Shown: positions 1 to 5,121, numbered from the stretch's first letter. The stretch: 6,843 nucleotides of DNA from Candidatus Peribacteraceae bacterium (GCA_028717505.1 JAQUNQ010000056.1:1-6843), one strand, 5' to 3'. Program-made: numbers and translations. Notes: generated by a model not told the origin, from the letters alone.

Positions 1-138
1 AAAAATTCCCTACGCCCTACACCCGACACCCCCACCCCCATCGTTCTGCTTTCTCCCGCCTCGCCGAGCTACGGACACTTCAAGAACTTCGAGGAACGGG
101 GAGACACTTTCAAGTCGAATATCCTCGTAAAAGGTTGA
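1..138 (+). CDS. murD: MurD (UDP-N-acetylmuramoylalanine--D-glutamate ligase), C-terminal end, 5' partial
   Basis: MurD is the cytoplasmic ATP-dependent ligase that adds D-glutamate to UDP-MurNAc-L-alanine in peptidoglycan precursor synthesis. Only the last 45 codons are present; the frame is open from base 1 to a TGA at 136-138. The visible protein contains IVLLSPASPSYGHFKNFEER, which matches the conserved C-terminal signature of MurD (VLLSPAxAS-x-D-x-FKNFEERG in well-known members), followed by GDTFKSNILVKG and the stop. Tyr-Gly replaces the more usual Phe/Leu-Asp in the middle. The tail is of normal length for the family. The gene has no start in this window, so nothing can be said of its promoter. 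A divergent second copy of this same tail lies downstream at 805-906. The next gene starts 35 bp after the stop on the same strand, so the two may be cotranscribed. Identification rests on the signature alone but is strong. Confidence 0.88.
   Translation, partial: KNSLRPTPDTPTPIVLLSPASPSYGHFKNFEERGDTFKSNILVKG
67..102 (+). repeat. 36-bp direct repeat, copy 1 (inside murD)
   Basis: The 36 bases beginning agctacgga are repeated at 847-882 with a single mismatch (C at 76, T at 856). The two copies are exactly 780 bp apart and both encode the SYG-x-FKNFEERG part of a MurD tail. They flank the histidine phosphatase gene. After the repeat the two copies diverge sharply, though each continues to its own stop codon. 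Confidence 0.92.
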
Positions 139-173
139 ACCCCCACTCACAACCCCTCTAGACTTTCGCTCCC

Positions 174-803
174 ATGGATGATGGCAGCGAACCAACCGCG
201 CACATCCTCCTCTACCGTCATGGCGAGATCGCCGGCGGATGTTTCCACGTGTGTTGCGCGGGGAGTGATGTGGATCTCTCCCCCGAAGGAATCACGACAT
301 CGCTCACGATCATCCAGCATCTCCTGCGCCAGCAAGTACGACTCGTGGTGACATCACCACTAAGACGCGCAAGTTTCGTGGGCAAAATCTCGAACCGGCG
401 GCATGGAATTCCCCACGAACCATTATCCGATCTGCGCGAACGCCACCTCGGCGTGTGGGAAAGACAAAGTTGGGAACAGATCGCCGAGCGGTATAAGCTC
501 CTCCTCCAGGCATTCAGGGAACAGCCACACACAACGGATATCCCGGAAGCGGAACGCCCTCCGGCCTTTCAGGAGCGCGTCGAACGCGGCTGGGACACTC
601 TCGTCGAGTATGCAAGGCGAAACGGCCCCATCGGAGTCGTGGGCCACTACATCTGGAACCGCGTCGCTCTCGAGGAAGTCCTCGGCTTCTCCGGCGTTGC
701 CCGGGAACTGCATCCCGGTGATCTTGCTGAAATTGACGTGAGCGGCAGGAAACCATCCATCGTCGGCATCCATTCACACCTTGATCTGCAGGAAACAGCC
801 TGA
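174..803 (+). CDS. Histidine phosphatase superfamily protein (phosphoglycerate-mutase-like)
   Basis: A 209-residue protein of the histidine phosphatase (PGAM-like) superfamily, whose members move or remove phosphate through a phospho-histidine intermediate. The catalytic set is present: LYRHGE with R15, H16 (nucleophile) and G17; SPLRRA at 61-66 with R65; LRERHLGVWE at 87-96 with E89 as likely acid; and VVGH at 155-158 with the second histidine H158. The length of about 200 residues is normal for the small cytoplasmic branch; no signal peptide or membrane segment is seen. The substrate cannot be told; phosphosugar, nucleotide (CobC/GpmB-like) or other small phosphoesters are possible. The start at 174 has no Shine-Dalgarno site. 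A weak promoter-like pair (TTGAAC at 135-140, TAGACT at 159-164, 18-bp spacing) would put transcription start very near the ATG, but readthrough from murD, which ends 35 bp upstream, is equally possible. The gene is flanked by duplicated murD tails. Confidence 0.88.
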   Translation: MDDGSEPTAHILLYRHGEIAGGCFHVCCAGSDVDLSPEGITTSLTIIQHLLRQQVRLVVTSPLRRASFVGKISNRRHGIPHEPLSDLRERHLGVWERQSWEQIAERYKLLLQAFREQPHTTDIPEAERPPAFQERVERGWDTLVEYARRNGPIGVVGHYIWNRVALEEVLGFSGVARELHPGDLAEIDVSGRKPSIVGIHSHLDLQETA

Positions 804-804
804 G

Positions 805-906
805 GGCGTGGCGGATCAGCTGATGGACGAGTACTCATTTTCCTCCAGCTACGGATACTTCAAGAACTTCGAGGAACGGGGAAGGCAGTTCAAAGAAGCT
901 ATTTGA
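805..906 (+). pseudogene. Decayed second copy of a murD 3' end
   Basis: Directly after the phosphatase stop, the frame ending with TGA at 904-906 encodes SFSSSYGYFKNFEERGRQF followed by KEAI. This is again a MurD C-terminal tail: it shares SYG-x-FKNFEERG with the intact murD tail at 1-138 but has a different and equally MurD-like ending. Just upstream, a shifted frame reads VLIF (831-842), which would be the expected strand before the SPAS motif. The sequence therefore looks like a MurD tail with a small internal deletion between VLIF and SSSYG, which destroys the frame. No ligase catalytic region is present, so it cannot be a working enzyme. An ATG at 823 would give a 27-codon peptide, but there is no ribosome binding site. 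It is either the original murD end displaced by an insertion or the relic of a second murD. Confidence 0.7.
847..882 (+). repeat. 36-bp direct repeat, copy 2 (inside murD relic)
   Basis: Partner of the repeat at 67-102, with 35 of 36 bases identical. It forms the core of the decayed MurD tail. The stop codon of this relic (904-906) lies inside the TTGACA of the following promoter. Confidence 0.92.
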
Positions 907-931
907 CACATTAGTAATAACTTTTGATATT
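903..931 (+). promoter_or_regulatory. Sigma-70-type promoter for the TPR membrane protein gene
   Basis: A perfect -35 TTGACA at 903-908 is followed, after 17 bp, by GATATT at 926-931, which matches four of six bases of TATAAT. The stretch is AT-rich compared with its surroundings. Transcription starting near 938 would give a leader of about 90 nt before the ATG at 1030. The -35 box overlaps the stop codon of the murD relic, so the promoter is built partly on its remains. The -10 choice is less certain than the -35. Confidence 0.5.
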
Positions 932-943
932 GAATAAAAGTTA
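918..943. promoter_or_regulatory. Inverted repeat across the -10 region (possible operator)
   Basis: TAACTTTT at 918-925 and AAAAGTTA at 936-943 are perfect 8-bp inverted arms separated by 10 bp. The gap contains the candidate -10 GATATT. The position is right for a repressor site blocking RNA polymerase, but in an AT-rich stretch an 8-bp inverted repeat can also arise by chance. No regulator gene is adjacent. Confidence 0.3.
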
Positions 944-1017
944 ATTGGTTGTAACATCCCTCTTTGTCTGAGTGTTAAGCGGTCTTTCACAGAATCGGAA
1001 CAACCTGTTAAGAAATT

Positions 1018-1021
1018 GGAG
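1018..1021 (+). promoter_or_regulatory. Shine-Dalgarno site for the TPR membrane protein
   Basis: GGAG at 1018-1021 lies 8 nt before the ATG at 1030, ideal spacing. It supports this start. Several other genes in the window lack such a site. Confidence 0.7.
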
Positions 1022-1029
1022 AACGAATC

Positions 1030-2325
1030 ATGTTACTACGCCTCCTTGAAGCACTCTGTTGGCTCGTCGCCTTCCTGTCCGTCGTGGCAATGAAGGTCCT
1101 GCGAGCGCTCGCGGACTTTGTCCATGTGCAACTCATTCGGCTTCTGCACCTTCTGGAGAGATGTGCGCTGTGGTGTGCACGGATGTACAAATCGACGGAA
1201 GCCTATGTGCGCATGTTCAGTGTTCGCCTCGTCTGGTTGCTGGTGCAGTTGCTTCGCCTTTCGATCGCTTTCACGCCGGCGATCGGTGCGGGCATCGGCT
1301 ACTTGTACTGGCAACGAGAGTTTTTGCTCTGGTCTGCGGCGGGATGGACTCTCCTGCTCCTGGTTATCGGAGTGGTCCTCAGCGTGAAGATGAAAAACCA
1401 GATCGAAGTGCGTGCTCTCACGCCGGAGGATTTTGCGAGGATGGAGCAATCGCTTGTTGCGGAGCTCATCATCGCGATCTTCCGCTGCATGCCGGGTATT
1501 CTTGCCTTCGTCCTGTCTTGGTTTATCCAAGGCAAAATCATGCCGGGTCTCTGCTTCTGGGGTGGGATCGTGTGGATGATCGCACCACTGGGACTATTCG
1601 CTCTCGCAGTAATTGGCGAGTTTGTGCCGGATTCAGTGGCGCAAGTGAGTACCCAACCACAAGAACCGAGGAGTGACCCTCCTCCTGTTCCGGGAAGACC
1701 GTGCAAAACAGGGTATGAGGTCCACATGCGACACGGCAAGATACAATCTCGGGGAGGAGAATATGACCTTGCGATTCAATCATTCTCCTTCGCCATTGAA
1801 TTGCGTCCGGACTCTGCTTTGGCATTTCAGAAACGTGGAGATGTCTATCGACTGAAAAGAAACTACGATCAAGCCATCAAAGATTGTTCCCGAGCAATCG
1901 AACTGGATCCGAAGCTTGTCGAGGCATTTTGGAGTCGCGGATCAGCCCATCGTTGGAAAGGAAACCTCGATCAGGCAATTGATGACCTTACCAAGGCCAT
2001 CGAGCTTGATCCGAAGTATGCCTTCTCTTATGCAAGTCGCGGAGAGACCCATCGTCAGAAAGGAAACCTCGATCAGGCAATTGATGACCTTACCAAGGCC
2101 ATCGAGCTTGATCCGAAGAGCGATTGCTCCTTCGGCCGTCGCGGAGCAGCTTATCGGCAGAAAGGAAACCTCGATCAGGCAATTGATGACCTTACCAAGG
2201 CCATCGAGCTTGATCCGAAGGAGGCGGAATGGTTTGAATGGCGCGCTCAAGCCTACGAAGCGCGTGGTGATGCCGAGAAAGCGGCGTCGGATCGTACCGA
2301 GGCACAGCGCCTCAAGAGCGGATAG
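1030..2325 (+). CDS. Multi-pass membrane protein with C-terminal TPR repeats
   Basis: A 431-residue protein in two halves. Residues 1-200 are strongly hydrophobic, with likely membrane segments at about 4-22, 66-90, 98-119, 146-165 and 173-195. A proline-rich linker follows (about 208-224). Residues 227-430 are tetratricopeptide repeats of 34 residues: one degenerate unit at about 227-260, then units at 261-294, 295-328, 329-362, 363-396 and a degenerate last one at 397-430. The core units read GNLDQAIDDLTKAIELDPK, the consensus form of TPR helix B. TPRs bind other proteins, so this is probably a membrane-tethered scaffold or adaptor; partner and process are unknown. The half-to-half topology is uncertain, so I cannot say which side the TPRs face. 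It has its own promoter, ribosome binding site and terminator, so it is a single-gene unit. Three units carry DNA-level identical blocks, a sign of recent repeat expansion or gene conversion. Confidence 0.85.
   Translation: MLLRLLEALCWLVAFLSVVAMKVLRALADFVHVQLIRLLHLLERCALWCARMYKSTEAYVRMFSVRLVWLLVQLLRLSIAFTPAIGAGIGYLYWQREFLLWSAAGWTLLLLVIGVVLSVKMKNQIEVRALTPEDFARMEQSLVAELIIAIFRCMPGILAFVLSWFIQGKIMPGLCFWGGIVWMIAPLGLFALAVIGEFVPDSVAQVSTQPQEPRSDPPPVPGRPCKTGYEVHMRHGKIQSRGGEYDLAIQSFSFAIELRPDSALAFQKRGDVYRLKRNYDQAIKDCSRAIELDPKLVEAFWSRGSAHRWKGNLDQAIDDLTKAIELDPKYAFSYASRGETHRQKGNLDQAIDDLTKAIELDPKSDCSFGRRGAAYRQKGNLDQAIDDLTKAIELDPKEAEWFEWRAQAYEARGDAEKAASDRTEAQRLKSG
1956..2220 (+). repeat. Tandem 102-bp repeat with three identical 61-bp blocks (coding, TPR)
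   Basis: Blocks at 1956-2016, 2058-2118 and 2160-2220 are identical over 61 bases and recur every 102 bp, the length of one 34-residue TPR. The 41 bp between blocks (the first TPR helix) differ. Silent positions are also identical inside the blocks, which selection on protein sequence alone would not enforce. Confidence 0.93.
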
Positions 2326-2354
2326 ACCGTATGACACTCAGACATGTCTTACGG

Positions 2355-2390
2355 ACCTCCGGCGACCATTGCGTTGCCGGAGGTTTTTTT
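2355..2390 (+). terminator. Rho-independent terminator after the TPR gene
   Basis: A 9-bp GC-rich stem, ACCTCCGGC at 2355-2363 paired with GCCGGAGGT at 2376-2384, with a 12-nt loop, is followed by a T run to 2390. It lies 30 bp after the TPR gene stop. On the minus strand the stem is not followed by a T run, so it should not terminate grpE transcription efficiently. Confidence 0.92.
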
Positions 2391-2421
2391 ATGGAGTTCA
2401 TGTTTTCTTTGTTGTGGGTAT

Positions 2422-2450
2422 TTGACATAACTACTATTTTTTAGCATAAT
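2422..2450 (+). promoter_or_regulatory. Near-consensus promoter giving a leaderless mRNA
   Basis: TTGACA at 2422-2427, 17-bp spacing, then CATAAT at 2445-2450: 11 of 12 bases match the sigma-70 consensus. Only 7 bp separate the -10 from the ATG at 2458, so transcription would start at or within a base or two of the start codon. No Shine-Dalgarno site exists, as expected for a leaderless transcript. The stop codon of the overlapping grpE frame (2434-2436) falls in its spacer. Confidence 0.8.
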
Positions 2451-3264
2451 ATTTACAATGCTCAACAACCAAGACACCTCCGATTTCATCCGCTTCGTCG
2501 AGAACGCCGTGGCCGTCGAGATTGGCGGCACGATCACCGCGGAGAACACCAACCTGATCCGGCGCGTCGCGACGACGCTCCTCGCGGCGCAGCGGGGGGA
2601 TCTGCAGAAGGTCCACCTGCTCACACAGGAGATCGCTGCACTCCAGGAGGACACCGCGCACCATCCGGAGCACGCGCTCCAGCTGGATATCATCCGAAAG
2701 ACGAAAAAATTCTGCGAGGAGCTCTTCGCGCAGGCGGCATGACCACTGTGCCGCGGCGCTGCCGTCCCCCACTCTGACCTTCGCGGGACGGAGCACTCTC
2801 CCATTGAGCTCATACCCTTCCTCGAGCACCGCGAGCACCTTCCCCTTCTCTCCCGGCGCGACCTGCAGTACCTCATGCTTCGCAGGATCGAGTGTCGCCC
2901 CCGCTGCCTCGATCTTGCGCAGCCCCAGCTCGGTGACCTGCTTCACCAGCTCCTGCTCGATGGCCGCTACGCCCTTCGCCCACTCGTGATTCTTCAGATC
3001 CTCCGGCAGGTGCTGGAAGGCGCGCTGGAAGTTGTCGATGGTGGGAAGGAGGCGCTTCAGGGCGCCCTCGAGCGCGAACTTGGCGATATCCTGCCGGTCG
3101 CGCTCCAGCCGGTCCTTGGCGTTCTGGAGATCCGCCTGCGCGCGTCCCGCAAGGTCCTTCAGGCAGTCCGCCTCCTTCTTCAGGGTTTCCACCTGCGCCT
3201 TGAGCGCGGCCACTTCCTGCGCGTGCGGGTCGGATGCCGGTGTCGGCTTCTTGCCTGCTTCCAT
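2434..3264 (-). CDS. grpE: GrpE, nucleotide exchange factor of DnaK, with abnormal C-terminal extension
   Basis: GrpE is the cytoplasmic co-chaperone that releases ADP from DnaK. The fold is clear: a long coiled coil (about 15-60), the RLERDRQDIAKFALEGALKR helix and LLPTIDNFQRAF (72-83), EWAKGVAAIEQELVKQ (94-109), LDPAKHEVLQ (125-134), and the closing beta domain ending GYELNGRVLRPAKVRV (150-165). Family members usually stop within a few residues of this point, near base 2766 here. Instead the frame runs on to residue 276 and a TAG at 2434-2436. Residues 175-269 of this extension are the exact antisense of the 94-residue gene, codon on codon, and have no GrpE character (many Arg, Glu and Val, no conserved motif). 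The native stop seems to have been lost. The ATG at 3262-3264 has GAGGAG just upstream. dnaK and dnaJ are not in the window. Divergent from the antiporter gene, 61 bp away. Confidence 0.9.
   Translation of the reverse strand: MEAGKKPTPASDPHAQEVAALKAQVETLKKEADCLKDLAGRAQADLQNAKDRLERDRQDIAKFALEGALKRLLPTIDNFQRAFQHLPEDLKNHEWAKGVAAIEQELVKQVTELGLRKIEAAGATLDPAKHEVLQVAPGEKGKVLAVLEEGYELNGRVLRPAKVRVGDGSAAAQWSCRLREELLAEFFRLSDDIQLERVLRMVRGVLLECSDLLCEQVDLLQIPPLRREERRRDAPDQVGVLRGDRAANLDGHGVLDEADEIGGVLVVEHCKYYAKK
2458..2742 (+). CDS. Small unknown protein, 94 residues, leaderless
   Basis: I do not recognise this family. The 94-residue product has no signal peptide or membrane segment and looks mostly alpha-helical, with a long charged, Gln/Leu-rich stretch (about 30-94) that could form a helical hairpin or short coiled coil. 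It is probably a soluble cytoplasmic protein that works by binding another. That it is a real gene is supported by the excellent promoter directly in front, by codon use strongly biased to C or G in third positions, and by the terminator that isolates it from the TPR gene. It is convergent with grpE and is overlapped in full by the open continuation of the grpE frame on the other strand. One reading is that this gene is real and the antisense continuation is a by-product of its codon bias, because TTA, CTA and TCA codons are absent from it. Confidence 0.7.
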   Translation: MLNNQDTSDFIRFVENAVAVEIGGTITAENTNLIRRVATTLLAAQRGDLQKVHLLTQEIAALQEDTAHHPEHALQLDIIRKTKKFCEELFAQAA

Positions 3265-3272
3265 CGCTCCTC

Positions 3273-3302
3273 ATGGTACCCAAGGCATGGAAGGGGCGCC
3301 AA
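3273..3302 (-). promoter_or_regulatory. Weak candidate promoter for grpE
   Basis: On the minus strand, TTGGCG (3302-3297) and TACCAT (3278-3273) are 18 bp apart, each matching four of six consensus bases. The -10 ends 8 nt before the grpE ATG. The whole 61-bp divergent gap must hold promoters for both grpE and the antiporter, but no strong pair is visible. No CIRCE or sigma-32-type heat-shock element is evident. Confidence 0.28.
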
Positions 3303-3325
3303 GAAAATGGTAGGGTCTCTCCGCC

Positions 3326-4324
3326 ATGCTTACCGCCATCCCCCTCCTCATCCTCGGATTCGCCTTCCTCGTGAAAGGAGCGGATTGGCTCGTGGACGGC
3401 GCTTCGGCGCTCGCCAAGAGAATCGGCGTCTCCGACCTCGCCATCGGACTCACCATCGTCGCCTTCGGCACCTCCATGCCGGAATTCATGGTGAACATGG
3501 TGGCGAGCGTGCAGGGGAACAGTGACATCGCCATCGGGAATATCGTCGGGAGCAACATCTTCAATGTCCTCCTCATCCTCGGCATCTCCGCACTCATCGC
3601 GCCGATCCTCGTCCAGCGCTCCACCATCCTGAAGGAGATCCCCTTCAGTCTCCTCGCGGCCCTCATGCTGCTCGTCATGGCGAATGACACGTTCCTCGAC
3701 GGCATGACTGCCTCGTTCCTCAGTCGCTCCGACGGACTTGCCCTCATCGGCTTCTTCCTCATCTTCCTCATCTACACCATGAACCTGCCGCGGAACGGCG
3801 AGGCGCCATCCGCCGGGACGAAGGAGCGAAAGGGGCTGTTCGTCTCCTCGCTCCTCATTCTGCTGGGACTCGCGGCCCTCATCATCGGGGGAAAATTCAC
3901 CGTGGATTCCGCCGTGACCATCGCGCGCACTCTCGGCCTGAGCGAGGCGCTCATCGGTCTCACGATCGTCGCGGCCGGCACCTCCCTGCCGGAGCTCGCC
4001 ACCTCCACGGTCGCCGCGTACAAGAAGAACGCAGATATCGCCGTGGGGAACATCGTCGGGAGCAACATTTTCAATATCTTCTGGATTCTCGGCGTGAGCG
4101 CCCTCATCCGGCCGATCCCCTTCCCCCCCGCCGCCAACTTCGACCTCTGGGTCCTCGTGGGCACTACCGTCCTCCTCTTCCTCCTCATCCACAACGGCCA
4201 GCCCATCCGGCGAGCTTTCCTCTGGTGGAGGCAGCGTGACCGCTACATCATCCGCGGATGGGAAGGGACGATCATGCTCGTCTGTTACGCAGCCTACGTG
4301 GCCTACATCGGCTGGAGGGGATGA
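3326..4324 (+). CDS. Calcium/sodium antiporter, CaCA family, YrbG type
   Basis: A 332-residue integral membrane antiporter that would exchange Ca2+ for Na+ (or a related cation pair) across the inner membrane. It shows the two inverted alpha repeats that define the CaCA family. Repeat 1 is TIVAFGTSMPE (43-53) with GNIVGSNIFN (71-80). Repeat 2 is TIVAAGTSLPE (213-223) with GNIVGSNIFN (241-250). The two ion-binding glutamates E53 and E223, and both GNIVGSN motifs, are exactly 170 residues apart, so the internal duplication is kept in register. About ten membrane segments can be traced, with a hydrophilic loop at about 154-170 joining the halves. Length and motifs match prokaryotic YrbG-like proteins. 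The ATG at 3326 starts directly at the first membrane helix; the only ribosome-site-like sequence is AGGG about 10 nt upstream. It is divergent from grpE and convergent with the cupredoxin gene. Ion specificity cannot be settled from sequence. Confidence 0.93.
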   Translation: MLTAIPLLILGFAFLVKGADWLVDGASALAKRIGVSDLAIGLTIVAFGTSMPEFMVNMVASVQGNSDIAIGNIVGSNIFNVLLILGISALIAPILVQRSTILKEIPFSLLAALMLLVMANDTFLDGMTASFLSRSDGLALIGFFLIFLIYTMNLPRNGEAPSAGTKERKGLFVSSLLILLGLAALIIGGKFTVDSAVTIARTLGLSEALIGLTIVAAGTSLPELATSTVAAYKKNADIAVGNIVGSNIFNIFWILGVSALIRPIPFPPAANFDLWVLVGTTVLLFLLIHNGQPIRRAFLWWRQRDRYIIRGWEGTIMLVCYAAYVAYIGWRG

Positions 4325-4400
4325 TGAAGTGAGGTTCTTGCAACCACCCACCTCCCCAGCACTCCAGGAATTCCGCGCACCTCAAAACGTTTCCTTGTCT

Positions 4401-4440
4401 CCTCTCCCCGCGCATGCGGGGGAGAGGGTTGGGTGAGGGC
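4401..4440. repeat. REP-like palindrome between convergent genes
   Basis: CCTCTCCCCGC (4401-4411) pairs with GCGGGGGAGAGG (4416-4427), with one bulged G and a four-base loop inside a GCATGC palindrome. It is followed by GTTGGGTGAGGGC (4428-4440). This arrangement, a GGGAGAGGG-type stem plus a GTTGGG(G)TGAGGG tail, is familiar to me from REP-type intergenic repeats in many bacterial genomes. It lies between the stops of two convergent genes, the usual place for such elements, and could act as an mRNA 3'-end stabiliser or weak bidirectional terminator. No T run follows on either strand. No second copy is in the window. Confidence 0.6.
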
Positions 4441-4442
4441 AC

Positions 4443-4946
4443 TCACTCGATGACGATTTCTCCCGTCATATCCTTGTGCCCCTCGCCGCAGGGAATGGAG
4501 CAGTGAAATTCAAAGGTACCCGCTTTGTCCGTCGGGAGATCCACCCGCGCCGTCTGGCCGGGGTCCACCGCGAGATTGATGCCAAGCGCGGGGACGGCCA
4601 GCGCATGCATGCCGCTCACCCCCACGAGCTCGATGGTCACCTTCTCGCCCACCTGCGCCGTGATGAGGTCCGGCGTGAAAGCCCAGTTCGCCGCCTCGAC
4701 GCGCACGACGCGCGCCTGTCCGTTCCCGTTGCTGCTCTTCGTCGCCCCCGATCCATTGACCGGAAGGATCGCTCCCGTCTGCGACACGGCAGAGGCACTG
4801 CCCCCCTCCTCCCCGAGGACCTGTCCCGTCGCGCTCCGCGTGCTCCCTGTGGATGATCGCGCATTCTCCTCTGCCGGCTGACCGCCAAGCGAGCAGGCGG
4901 CAAGGAATGCGGAGAGGATGCAGAGGACGACAAAGGAGCGCTTCAT
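4443..4946 (-). CDS. Cupredoxin-domain lipoprotein with CuA-like copper site
   Basis: A 167-residue exported protein. Residues 1-18 are a lipoprotein signal with lipobox LAAC, so C18 would be lipidated and the protein anchored on the outer face of the cytoplasmic membrane. Residues about 20-76 are a low-complexity Ser/Gly/Ala/Asn linker. The rest is a cupredoxin beta-sandwich like the soluble domain of cytochrome c oxidase subunit II: GMHALAVPALGI (112-123) supplies H114, and FHCSIPCGEGHKDM (147-160) supplies C149, C153, H157 and M160. C-x3-C-x3-H-x2-M plus the upstream histidine is the full side-chain ligand set of a dinuclear CuA centre. The Glu usual between the cysteines is Ile, but only its backbone binds copper. 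There is no transmembrane hairpin as in true subunit II, and no other oxidase gene nearby. Likely a copper-bound electron carrier or copper carrier. No Shine-Dalgarno site or clear promoter is visible. Confidence 0.88.
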   Translation of the reverse strand: MKRSFVVLCILSAFLAACSLGGQPAEENARSSTGSTRSATGQVLGEEGGSASAVSQTGAILPVNGSGATKSSNGNGQARVVRVEAANWAFTPDLITAQVGEKVTIELVGVSGMHALAVPALGINLAVDPGQTARVDLPTDKAGTFEFHCSIPCGEGHKDMTGEIVIE

Positions 4947-5121
4947 GGGAAACAGAGGAGAAAGTGGACCGTCACCTTAGTGCAGATCAGGCCCTTCATG
5001 CAAGAAATGGTAACGAGGGACACACTGGATTTTATCTGCTGTCTTGGGAAGGCGAAATAGACGCGGCGAAACACACAGGGCAAGCCCAGTCGGTTCCTTT
5101 GGAGGACGGAAAAGACGGGGG

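Noticed and set aside
1036..1530. A 164-codon minus-strand frame opposite the first half of the TPR protein gene.
   Set aside because: Its composition is highly charged and motif-free, no ribosome site precedes it, and the plus-strand gene has promoter, ribosome site, membrane helices and TPRs.
1956..2220. Regular 61-bp repeats with 41-bp spacers, considered as a CRISPR-like array.
   Set aside because: The repeats are in frame, encode TPR helices, and the spacers encode the matching first helices. Repeat length is too long for CRISPR and only three exist.
2434..2766. Stop-codon reassignment as an explanation for the long GrpE tail.
   Set aside because: The extension contains no TGA, TAG or TAA; the frame is simply open. 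TGA serves as a normal stop for murD, the phosphatase, the cupredoxin protein and the nuclease-like gene.
2873..4351. A 492-codon open frame on the minus strand opposite the antiporter and part of grpE.
   Set aside because: It is a codon-register shadow: GC-rich genes lacking TTA, CTA and TCA leave the opposite frame open. Its protein is extremely rich in Glu, Asp, Gly and Arg with no motif, while the plus strand encodes an unmistakable CaCA antiporter.
4401..4427. The GC-rich hairpin as a rho-independent terminator.
   Set aside because: There is no T run after the stem on either strand, so it fits a REP-like element better, although it may still weaken readthrough.
4947..5121. An open plus-strand frame across the gap upstream of the cupredoxin gene (4853-5125).
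   Set aside because: It starts inside the lipoprotein gene on the opposite strand, has no ribosome site, no hydrophobic core pattern and no recognisable motif.
4980..5121. A second attachment site (copy of the tRNA-Met 3' end) at the left edge of the AT-rich cassette.
   Set aside because: I compared this stretch by eye with the tRNA 3' half and found no match longer than a few bases.
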